15,936 bases of DNA from Chloroflexota bacterium (GTDB lineage: Bacteria; Chloroflexota; Dormibacteria; Dormibacterales; Dormibacteraceae). The stretch is from NCBI GenBank assembly GCA_005880175.1, contig VBJR01000241.1:1-15936 (forward strand). Reading direction: 5' to 3'. Under the pieces are notes generated by a model. It saw only the letters and a list, made by a program, of their open reading frames with translations, was not told the origin of the DNA and ran no database searches. A program made the position numbers and the translations under genes. This document shows, in pieces, positions 8,948 through 15,936 of the stretch. Within the stretch, counting starts at the first letter, position 1, and every line of letters begins with the position of its first letter.

Positions 8948-9589
8948 ATGGAGACGTTGGACGTGACGTGGCATGGACAGAGCTGCTTCCGCCTGCGCGG
9001 CAAGGCCGCCGCGGTGGTGACCGACCCGTTCCCGCCCGGCCTCGGCCCGAGGCTGCGGCTGGAGAGCAACCTGGTCACGGTCAGCCACCCCCACGAGAAC
9101 CACAGCCACGTGCAGTCGGTGAAGGACGCGTACGTGATCGAGGGCCCGGGCGAGTACGAGGTGGCGGGCGTGTCGGTGCAGGGGCTGCCGACGTTCCACG
9201 ACAGCCAGAAGGGCGCCGAGCACGGCCGCAACACGGTGTACGTGATCGAGCTCGACGACGTCCGGGTCTGCCACCTGGGAGATCTCGGCCACGCGCTGGA
9301 CGACCGGGCCCTGGAGGCGATCGGCAACGTGGACGTGCTGCTGGTCCCGGTCGGCGGCGGCAAGACGCTGGACGGCGCCAGGGCGGCCGAGGTGGTCCGC
9401 CAGGTCGAGCCGCGCTACGTGGTCCCGATGCACTTCGGTCACCCGGCGCTGCGGACGGAGCTGGCGCCGGTGGACCGCTTCCTGCAGGAGATGGGGGTGC
9501 CAGAGAGCGAGGCCCAGAACCGGCTGTCGGTGCAGGCCAGCTCGGCCGAGGGGGAGACGAAGGTGGTCGTGCTGGAGCCCCGGACCTGA
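8948..9589 (+). CDS. UlaG-like metallo-beta-lactamase-fold hydrolase
   Basis: A complete metallo-beta-lactamase-fold protein of about 213 residues, probably cytoplasmic, of the family often annotated as Zn-dependent hydrolase or MBL-fold metallo-hydrolase. It has WHGQSCFRLRG, TDPFPPGLG, a metal motif SHPHENH (His47, His49, His52), GPGEYEVAGV, CHLGDLGH, VLLVPVGGG, and VVPMHFGHPAL. The usual HxHxDH carries Asn51 instead of aspartate. I recall similar SHPHxNH forms in this subfamily, so loss of activity should not be assumed. The substrate is unknown. The ATG at 8948 lies only eight bases past the previous stop. A TTG at 8957 would be better spaced from GAGGAG (8942-8947) and matches the shorter N-terminus of homologues, so the start is uncertain. 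Confidence 0.85.
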   Translation: METLDVTWHGQSCFRLRGKAAAVVTDPFPPGLGPRLRLESNLVTVSHPHENHSHVQSVKDAYVIEGPGEYEVAGVSVQGLPTFHDSQKGAEHGRNTVYVIELDDVRVCHLGDLGHALDDRALEAIGNVDVLLVPVGGGKTLDGARAAEVVRQVEPRYVVPMHFGHPALRTELAPVDRFLQEMGVPESEAQNRLSVQASSAEGETKVVVLEPRT

Positions 9590-9603
9590 CCGCCGTCCTG
9601 GGG

Positions 9604-11248
<1,645 letters not shown>

Positions 11249-11267
11249 CTGAGCAGGACGCGTACCC

Positions 11268-12173
11268 ATGCAGGACCAACCTCGTAGCTATATCGACGTG
11301 CGTCGCGAGCTCGCCCTCGAGCTCGTCCATGCGACCGAGGCGGCGGCTTTGGCTGCCGCGCGCCTGCTCGGCCGGGGCGATGAGGGCGGCCGGGTGGTGC
11401 TCGGTCCCCGCGGCGACCGCATCCTCTCGCACGGCGCAACGGTGGGCCGCCCGGAGGACCCGCACTGGGACCTGGGCGTGTACCCGGTCGAGGGCGCGAG
11501 CCTGGTCGGCAAGGGCCTGCCGGGCGCGATCTCGGTGCTGGTGGCGGTGGAGCCGGGCGGGTTCCCGGTGCTGCCGGCCGTCTGGTACGTGGAGAAGATC
11601 GTGGCCGGCCCGGCGGCGCGGGGCGCGCTGGACCTGGACGACCCGCTGGCGGACAACCTGCGCCGGATCGCGTTCTCGCGCGACGCCAGGGGCGTGTCGG
11701 ACCTGACGGTGGCGATCCTGGACCGCCCGCGCCACCACGGCCTGATCGAGGAGGTCCGGGACACGGGGGCGCGGATCCTGCTCCTGGAGGAGGGCGAGAT
11801 CGCGGGGGCCCTGCTGGCGGCGACGCGGGGGACGGGCGTGGACGCGATGGTGGGGATCGGCGGCCTGCAGGAGACCCTGATGGCGGCGTGCGCGGTGCGC
11901 TGCCTGGGCGGGGAGCTCCAGGCCCGCCTGTGGCCGCGCAACGAGGAGGAGCGCCTGCTGGCCGGGGACCAGGTGGGCAAGGTGTACACCGTGGCGGACC
12001 TGTCCCCCGACCAGGTCGACTGCTCGGTGACGGGGGTCAGCGGAGGGCAGCTCCTGCGCCCGGTCTGGTACGGCAGCCAGGGCGCGGAGACCGAGTCGCT
12101 GGTGATGTCGAGCCGCCTGCGCACGGTGCGGCGGATCCAGACGTGGCACCACGCGACGGGCAAGTCCCGCTGA
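11268..12173 (+). CDS. GlpX-like (class II fructose-1,6-bisphosphatase family) protein with degraded metal site
   Basis: The fold is recognisable as GlpX: RRELALELVHATEAAALAAA, RGD at 36-38, VEKIVAGP, DLDDPLADNLRRIA, DLTVAILDRPRH, GIGG, and a C-terminal SLVMSSRLRTVRRIQ. True class II bisphosphatases bind metals through acidic residues in RGD, GEGE-DEAP, DP-EGT and GIGG-PEG (E. coli D33, E57, D85, E88, E213). Here D38, E75 and E202 remain. The GEGE-DEAP segment is replaced by an unrelated shorter stretch, and DP-EGT is YPVEGA, so the aspartate is Tyr72. The sugar-phosphate-side tyrosine (YVEK) and RPRH are kept. At 301 residues it is shorter than usual (about 320-340) but unbroken. I infer a non-catalytic or altered sugar-phosphate-binding paralogue. 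The start may instead be GTG at 11298, where VRRELA matches homologue N-termini. Confidence 0.82.
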   Translation: MQDQPRSYIDVRRELALELVHATEAAALAAARLLGRGDEGGRVVLGPRGDRILSHGATVGRPEDPHWDLGVYPVEGASLVGKGLPGAISVLVAVEPGGFPVLPAVWYVEKIVAGPAARGALDLDDPLADNLRRIAFSRDARGVSDLTVAILDRPRHHGLIEEVRDTGARILLLEEGEIAGALLAATRGTGVDAMVGIGGLQETLMAACAVRCLGGELQARLWPRNEEERLLAGDQVGKVYTVADLSPDQVDCSVTGVSGGQLLRPVWYGSQGAETESLVMSSRLRTVRRIQTWHHATGKSR

Positions 12174-12199
12174 GCCCGCGCGGGCCTGAAGAGGGCGCT

Positions 12200-12223
12200 G
12201 GGCCATCCGCCGGCGGAAGGCCC
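12200..12223 (+). terminator. Likely transcription-end hairpin after the glpX-like gene
   Basis: GGGCC (12200-12204) pairs with GGCCC (12219-12223). After an A-A mismatch, TCCGC (12206-12210) pairs with GCGGA (12213-12217). The stem is very stable and is the first large one after the stop at 12173. C-rich rather than T-rich sequence follows, so intrinsic termination is uncertain. Confidence 0.4.
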
Positions 12224-12260
12224 CCCTGGGAGCCGTGGGCAGGCACATTCGCCGGCGGTT

Positions 12261-12283
12261 GGCCCTGTCCGGTGCCCAGGGCC
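12261..12283 (+). terminator. Second hairpin in the same gap
   Basis: GGCCCTG (12261-12267) pairs perfectly with CAGGGCC (12277-12283) around a nine-base loop. With the hairpin about 40 bases upstream it may form a tandem transcription stop or an mRNA 3'-end structure. There is no T-run. Confidence 0.35.
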
Positions 12284-12366
12284 CGCTGTCACCCCCACCT
12301 GACGGGTTTCCGCAACAGTTCGTAAGCGGGGCCCGAAACCGTCGATTATGCCGTCTCGGGCATGGG

Positions 12367-12372
12367 TATGCT
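12367..12372 (+). promoter_or_regulatory. -10 element of the M50 protease gene, probably leaderless
   Basis: TATGCT ends eight bases before the ATG at 12381. The transcript should therefore start at or just before the ATG, and no Shine-Dalgarno sequence is present between them. This decides the start in favour of 12381 over the in-frame ATG at 12348, which lies upstream of the promoter. The -35 region (around 12342-12349) is only weakly similar to consensus. Confidence 0.5.
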
Positions 12373-12380
12373 CACTACAA

Positions 12381-13262
12381 ATGAGTTCGGTGCCGCCCCC
12401 GTACGGCCCGCCGCCCCCGCCGCCGCAGCCCCCTGACGAGCCGCAGGGCTACCAGCCGTTCGACTCGTACTACCGGCCCCAGGCGTCCCGGCCACCCCAG
12501 AACACCCGTCGCGGTGGGCTGCTCGGCGGCCTCCTCGCCGTGCTGGCCGCCATCTGGGCGTACGGCAAGTACGCGCTCCTGTTCCTGACCAAGTTCGGCG
12601 CGGCCAAGACGCTGCTGACGCTGCTCATCAGCTTCGGCGCCTACGCGGTCTTCGGCGGACCCTGGTTCGCCGCCGGCCTCGTCCTGATGATCCTGGTCCA
12701 CGAGATGGGACACGTCGTCGAGATCCGGCGCCAGGGCATGGCCGCCTCGGCCCCGCTGTTCATCCCGTTCTTCGGCGCGGCCATCTTCCAGCGCCAGCAC
12801 CCCACGGACGCCCTCAAGCAGGCCCAGATCGGCATCGCCGGCCCGCTCGCGGGCACGGTCGGCGCGACGGTCGCCTTCGCCCTGTACGGGTACCTGCACT
12901 TCTGGCCGCTGCTCCTGGCCGCGTACCTGGGCTTCTTCATCAACCTCTTCAACCTGATCCCCGTCGGCATGCTGGACGGGGGCTGGATCCTCGCCGTGGT
13001 CTCCAAGTGGTTCCAGGTCTTCGGCCTGGCCGTGCTGCTGCTCGCGGTGATCTTCCTCGGGTTCAGCCCGATCGTGCTGATCTTCGTCCTCCTCGGCCTG
13101 CCGGCCGTCTTCGAGCGCTTCCGCAACGACCACCTGCCCTACTATCAGGTCGTGCCGGTCCCAGCCCGGCTGGCGATGGGCGCGGCGTGGCTGTTCCTGG
13201 TGGGATACCTCGCGTTCGCGGCGTTCCAGACCCACCAACTGCTGGCCGGAATAGTTGGGTAA
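12381..13262 (+). CDS. Site-2-protease-family (M50) membrane metalloprotease
   Basis: An integral membrane zinc protease that cleaves substrates within the membrane, as in regulated intramembrane proteolysis. The 293-residue product begins with a proline/glutamine-rich cytoplasmic tail (about residues 5-45), then multiple hydrophobic segments. The zinc-binding HEMGH is at residues 107-111 inside a hydrophobic helix. The third ligand region is [14 protein letters not shown], with Asp199. [11 protein letters not shown] and a hydrophobic C-terminal half complete the fold. No PDZ or CBS domain is seen, so it resembles compact stand-alone actinobacterial or Chloroflexota-type M50 proteins. It has its own promoter. 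Its TAA stop overlaps the -10 element of rpmE. The substrate is unknown; no anti-sigma factor is nearby. Confidence 0.88.
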   Translation: MSSVPPPYGPPPPPPQPPDEPQGYQPFDSYYRPQASRPPQNTRRGGLLGGLLAVLAAIWAYGKYALLFLTKFGAAKTLLTLLISFGAYAVFGGPWFAAGLVLMILVHEMGHVVEIRRQGMAASAPLFIPFFGAAIFQRQHPTDALKQAQIGIAGPLAGTVGATVAFALYGYLHFWPLLLAAYLGFFINLFNLIPVGMLDGGWILAVVSKWFQVFGLAVLLLAVIFLGFSPIVLIFVLLGLPAVFERFRNDHLPYYQVVPVPARLAMGAAWLFLVGYLAFAAFQTHQLLAGIVG

Positions 13263-13265
13263 ACT
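13260..13265 (+). promoter_or_regulatory. -10 element of rpmE
   Basis: TAAACT, preceded by GGG exactly as before pyrG, lies 25 bases upstream of the rpmE ATG and overlaps the stop codon of the M50 gene. The predicted leader is about 19 bases with no good Shine-Dalgarno sequence. No convincing -35 is visible. Confidence 0.4.
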
Positions 13266-13290
13266 GCCCCATTCAACGAGCGATCACATC

Positions 13291-13500
13291 ATGAAGACAC
13301 AGATCCATCCGACCTACTACGAGGACGCGGTCGTCACCTGCGTCTGCGGCAACACGTTCACGACCGGCTCCACCCAGAAGGAGCTCAAGACCGAGATCTG
13401 CGCCGCCTGCCACCCGTTCTACACGGGCACGCAGCGGATCGTGGACACCGGCGGTCAGGTCGAGCGGTTCCGCAAGCGGGCGGCGAAGGCGACGCGATAG
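13291..13500 (+). CDS. rpmE: Ribosomal protein bL31, zinc-binding form
   Basis: bL31 sits on the large ribosomal subunit and bridges to the small subunit. The 69-residue product begins [17 protein letters not shown] and carries the zinc-type cysteines at 17, 19, 37 and 40 (CVC and CAAC). This identifies the zinc-containing paralogue rather than the cysteine-free zinc-starvation form. [20 protein letters not shown] is the usual C-terminus. The frame is open upstream to 13255, but the ATG at 13291 gives the conserved family start. It heads the block rpmE-DUF1385-prfA-prmC, a known conserved order in many Gram-positive-type bacteria. A hairpin covers its stop codon. Confidence 0.97.
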   Translation: MKTQIHPTYYEDAVVTCVCGNTFTTGSTQKELKTEICAACHPFYTGTQRIVDTGGQVERFRKRAAKATR

Positions 13501-13508
13501 GCGTCGCC
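13488..13508 (+). other. Hairpin over the rpmE stop codon
   Basis: GGCGACGC (13488-13495) pairs perfectly with GCGTCGCC (13501-13508) around a GATAG loop that contains the rpmE TAG stop. It lies ten bases before the ATG of the next gene. It could reduce read-through into DUF1385-prfA or block ribosome access there. No T-run follows, so it is not a standard terminator. Confidence 0.5.
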
Positions 13509-13517
13509 ACGCACGCC

Positions 13518-14398
13518 ATGCCGCCGCCGGACGAAGCGGCCGCCCAGCCGGCCCCGACGGGGCCGAAGGACGGCTTCTTCTATGGCGGCCAGGCGGTCAT
13601 CGAGGGCGTGATGATGCGCGGCCGCCGGCACTACGCGGTCGCCGTCAGGGTCCCGACCACCGGTGAGATCCGGATCGACCGCGGGGCGCTGACAGCGCCG
13701 ATCTACACCAATCGGGTGTGGAAGCTGCCGTTCATCCGCGGCCTGGCGCTGCTGGCCGAGCAGATCCACCTGGGCACGCGCAGCCTGAGCTGGTCGGCCC
13801 AGGTCAACGCCGGCGCCCAGGACATCCAGATCGGCAAGCGCGAGGTCGCCATCTCGCTGACGGTGGCCGCGATCGGCAGCATCGCGCTGTTCTTCGGCCT
13901 GCCGCTGCTCGGCGCCAGCCTGGCCGTCCACCGGTCGAGCTCGTTCTGGTTCGTGCTGGTGGAGGGCCTGATCCGGGTCGCGCTGGTGCTCGCGTACCTC
14001 TCGCTGATCGCGCTGATGCGCGACGTCCGGCGCGTCTTCCAGTACCACGGCGCCGAGCACATGACGATCAACGCATACGAGGCGGGGCAGCCGCTGGACG
14101 TGGCCCATGTGCGCCCGGCCAGCACGCTCCATCCCCGCTGCGGCACGGGCTTCCTGCTCGTCGTGCTCGTGGTCAGCGTGCTCGTCTTCAGCCTGGTCGC
14201 GATCTTCCATCCGAACTGGTTCTGGCTCCGGTCGTGCGGGTGCTGCTCCTGCCGGTGCTGTACACGCAGCGGTTCACCACCCGCCAGCCCGACGACGGGA
14301 TGCTCGAAGTCGCGATCGCGGCGCTGGACGCCGCGCGCAGCGGCGAGGAGGAGGAGGCCGCGGCGGCGCCGCCCCGGGTCGCGGAGGCGGGCGCATGA
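13518..14398 (+). pseudogene. DUF1385 (YqhQ-like) membrane protein, frame-disrupted as sequenced
   Basis: A membrane protein family of unknown molecular function, typically encoded beside prfA. The ATG at 13518 leads to FFYGGQAVIEGVMMRGRRHYAVAVR, the family hallmark. Hydrophobic segments and the conserved QYHGAEHMTINAYE with STLHPRCGTGFLLVV follow. This frame holds to about 14228 (HPNWFWLR). Homology then resumes in another frame as RVLLLPVLYTQRFTTRQPDDGMLEVAIAAL, with the stop at 14396-14398 overlapping prfA as ATGA. Homologues have about 28-30 more residues between the LLPV helix and the QR-TTR-PDD motif (a VAG-SYE-type helix and a PGL turn), so a deletion plus a shift is likely. Because it precedes intact prfA, sequence error is preferred over decay. 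The original frame has no stop before the window end. Confidence 0.82.
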
Positions 14399-15474
14399 TC
14401 GACCGGCTCGACTCCTTCGCCCGCCGCTACGACGAGCTGCAGGAGCAGATGGCCAGCCCCGAGGTGGCGACCGAGCCGCAGCGGCTGGCGTCGCTGGGCA
14501 AGGAGCTGCGCGGGCTGGAGGAGCTCGTCAACACGTACTCGGGGTACCGGGACGCGGCGCGCCAGGCCGAGGAGGCCCAGGAGCTGCTGCGCCAGGAGCG
14601 CGACCCCGAGATGCAGGAGTTCCTGCGCGGCGAGGAGCACTCGGCCCAGCAGCGGCTGGTGGACCTCGAGGAGCGCCTCAAGCTGCTGCTGCTGCCGAAG
14701 GATCCCAACGACGACCGCGACGTGGTCGTCGAGATCCAGGGCGCCGAGGGCGGCCAGGAGGCGGCCCTGTTCGCGGCCGACCTGTTCCGCATGTACTCGC
14801 GCTGGGCGGAGTCCAAGGGCTGGAAGGTCGAGGTGATCGACGGCCAGTCCAACGGGATCGGCGGGTTCGACAAGATCGAGTTCGAGGTCCACGGCGTCGG
14901 CGCGTACTCGCAGCTCAAGTTCGAGGGCGGGGTGCACCGCGTCCAGCGCGTGCCGGCCACCGAGAGCCAGGGCCGCATCCACACGTCGGCCGCGACGGTC
15001 GCGGTGATGCCCGAGGCCGACGAGGTGGAGATCGACCTGCCCGAGAAGGACCTCAAGATCGAGACCTCCACGTCAACCGGGCCCGGCGGCCAGAGCGTCA
15101 ACACGACGTACTCGGCGATCCGCATCACGCACCTGCCGACCGGCCTGGTCGTGTCGATCCAGGACGAGAAGTCGCAGCTCAAGAACAAGGAGAAGGCGCT
15201 GCGCGTGCTCCGGACCCGCCTCTACGAGCGGAAGATGGCCGAGCAGCACGCGGCTCACGAGGCGCAGCGGCGCTCCATGGTCCGGACCGGCAACCGCTCC
15301 GAGAAGATCCGCACGTACAACTTCAAGGAGAACCGGGTCACCGACCACCGGATCAACGTCACGCTCTACAAGCTCGACCGCATCCTGGCGGGCGAGCTGG
15401 ACGACCTGGTCACGCTGCTGGCCGCCGCGGCCCGCGAGGAGCAGCTCAACGACAACAGCCAGAACGGCGCGTAG
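14395..15474 (+). CDS. prfA: Peptide chain release factor 1
   Basis: RF1 reads UAA and UAG stop codons and triggers peptidyl-tRNA hydrolysis. The codon-recognition tripeptide PAT is at 187-189 within [19 protein letters not shown], which marks RF1 rather than RF2 (SPF). The catalytic GGQ is at 231-233 in [18 protein letters not shown]. An N-terminal helical domain, [13 protein letters not shown] and [18 protein letters not shown] complete the usual architecture. The 359 residues match the family with no gaps. The ATG overlaps the preceding stop as ATGA; a much longer open frame upstream in the same phase is only GC-rich shadow. prmC, whose product methylates the GGQ glutamine, follows 15 bases later. 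Confidence 0.98.
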   Translation: MIDRLDSFARRYDELQEQMASPEVATEPQRLASLGKELRGLEELVNTYSGYRDAARQAEEAQELLRQERDPEMQEFLRGEEHSAQQRLVDLEERLKLLLLPKDPNDDRDVVVEIQGAEGGQEAALFAADLFRMYSRWAESKGWKVEVIDGQSNGIGGFDKIEFEVHGVGAYSQLKFEGGVHRVQRVPATESQGRIHTSAATVAVMPEADEVEIDLPEKDLKIETSTSTGPGGQSVNTTYSAIRITHLPTGLVVSIQDEKSQLKNKEKALRVLRTRLYERKMAEQHAAHEAQRRSMVRTGNRSEKIRTYNFKENRVTDHRINVTLYKLDRILAGELDDLVTLLAAAAREEQLNDNSQNGA

Positions 15475-15489
15475 CGTGGAGCCGCCCGC

Positions 15490-15936
15490 GTGGCCGACCT
15501 CACTCTGCTCGAGATCCTTCGTCGCGCGACCGGGTACCTGACCTCCCACGGCTCCAGCTCTCCCCGCCTCGACGCCGAGGTCCTGCTCGCCCATGCCCTG
15601 GGCATCCGCCGGCTGGACCTGTACCTCCAGTTCGACCGCCCGCTGGACGACGCCGACCTGGCCCCGTACCGCGACCTGATCGCGCGGCGGGGGAAGGGGG
15701 AGCCGGTCGCGTACCTGGTCGGCCACCGCGAGTTCATGAAGCTGGACCTGGAGGTCACGCCGGCCGTCCTGGTGCCCAACCCGGACACCGAGGTGCTGGT
15801 GCAGCGGGCCGTGTCGTGGGCGCGCGAGCGCGGCGGCCCCGTCCGCGTGGCCGACGTCGGCACCGGCAGCGGCTGCATCGCGGTCGCCGTCGGCCACTAC
15901 GTGCCCGAGGCCACGGTGTTCGCGTCCGACGACGAC
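15490..15936 (+). CDS. prmC: Release factor glutamine methyltransferase, 5' part
   Basis: PrmC uses S-adenosylmethionine to N5-methylate the glutamine of the release-factor GGQ motif. The window contains the first 149 residues or so, with no stop. The helical N-terminal domain ([35 protein letters not shown]) and the S-adenosylmethionine motif [15 protein letters not shown] are present. The catalytic NPPY motif would lie beyond the end. The segment usually reading IPRP(E/D)TE is VPNPDTE, with asparagine in place of the arginine. The GTG start follows GGAG at 15478-15481 by eight bases. Adjacency to prfA supports the assignment. Confidence 0.94.
   Translation, partial: MADLTLLEILRRATGYLTSHGSSSPRLDAEVLLAHALGIRRLDLYLQFDRPLDDADLAPYRDLIARRGKGEPVAYLVGHREFMKLDLEVTPAVLVPNPDTEVLVQRAVSWARERGGPVRVADVGTGSGCIAVAVGHYVPEATVFASDDD

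Larger units (their letters stand above)
12174..12380 (+). other. Gap of about 200 bases with several hairpins, between glpX-like gene and M50 protease
   Basis: No coding sequence is supported here. It holds a GCCCGCGCGGGC palindrome (12174-12185), a compound hairpin at 12200-12223, a hairpin at 12261-12283, and a GGTTTC/GAAACC pair (from 12305, to 12340) enclosing CCGC/GCGG. CGCCGGCGG occurs twice, inside the first compound hairpin and at 12250-12258. The end carries the next promoter. None of the stems is followed by a T-run. Confidence 0.6.

Noticed and set aside
9083..9103. Inactive metallo-beta-lactamase-fold protein because HxHxDH reads HPHENH
   Set aside because: Asparagine at this position seems common in this UlaG-like subfamily as I recall it, and the rest of the metal-binding framework is present, so loss of function is not supported.
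7925..9589. A 554-residue protease fused to a metallo-beta-lactamase domain
   Set aside because: The linker is a shadow reading of the PDZ domain. The true PDZ frame stops at 8939 and the second gene has its own start and ribosome binding site.
14107..14394. An N-terminal extension of release factor 1
   Set aside because: The extension is a Ser/Arg-rich shadow of the DUF1385 gene. The ATG at 14395 gives the normal RF1 length and N-terminus.

Overview
The window is a very GC-rich, gene-dense bacterial chromosome segment with every gene on the + strand. Strong G/C third-position preference, GTG/TTG starts, GTGA/ATGA stop-start overlaps, promoters placed almost on the start codon and the rpmE-DUF1385-prfA-prmC block fit a high-GC Gram-positive-type lineage, such as Actinomycetota (e.g. 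Thermoleophilia) or Chloroflexota/Dormibacterota. I cannot place it more precisely. No phage, insertion sequence, CRISPR array, tRNA or rRNA is visible.

Positions 1-7871 form one glycerol and dihydroxyacetone (DHA) utilisation operon: glpK, dhaK, dhaL, glpA, glpB, glpC, dhaM and a stand-alone HPr gene. Glycerol kinase makes glycerol-3-phosphate, and the GlpABC flavoprotein/iron-sulfur dehydrogenase oxidises it to DHA phosphate. DhaK-DhaL-DhaM phosphorylates DHA to the same product using phosphate relayed through HPr. Enzyme I of this relay is not in the window. Hairpins lie between glpK and dhaK, in front of dhaM, and after the HPr gene.

Positions 7912-9589 hold a membrane-anchored HtrA-like protein that has lost two of three catalytic residues, and a UlaG-like metallo-beta-lactamase-fold protein. 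Positions 9604-12173 hold pyrG (CTP synthase) and a shortened GlpX-like protein lacking most of the class II fructose-bisphosphatase metal site. A hairpin-rich gap of about 200 bases follows, then an M50 site-2 protease with an apparently leaderless promoter. Last comes the translation block rpmE, DUF1385/YqhQ, prfA and a prmC cut off by the window end.

The most important caution is that five genes (dhaK, glpB, the HtrA-like gene, pyrG, DUF1385) each appear to lack about 13-30 conserved internal residues, and four of them also change frame there. Because pyrG is among them, sequencing or assembly deletions are more likely than true decay. These breaks create two false fusion reading frames, GlpB-GlpC and HtrA-MBL. 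I did not find a convincing new multi-gene system. The best biological leads are the two pseudoenzyme candidates, the folded leader before dhaM, and the interleaved glp/dha operon.
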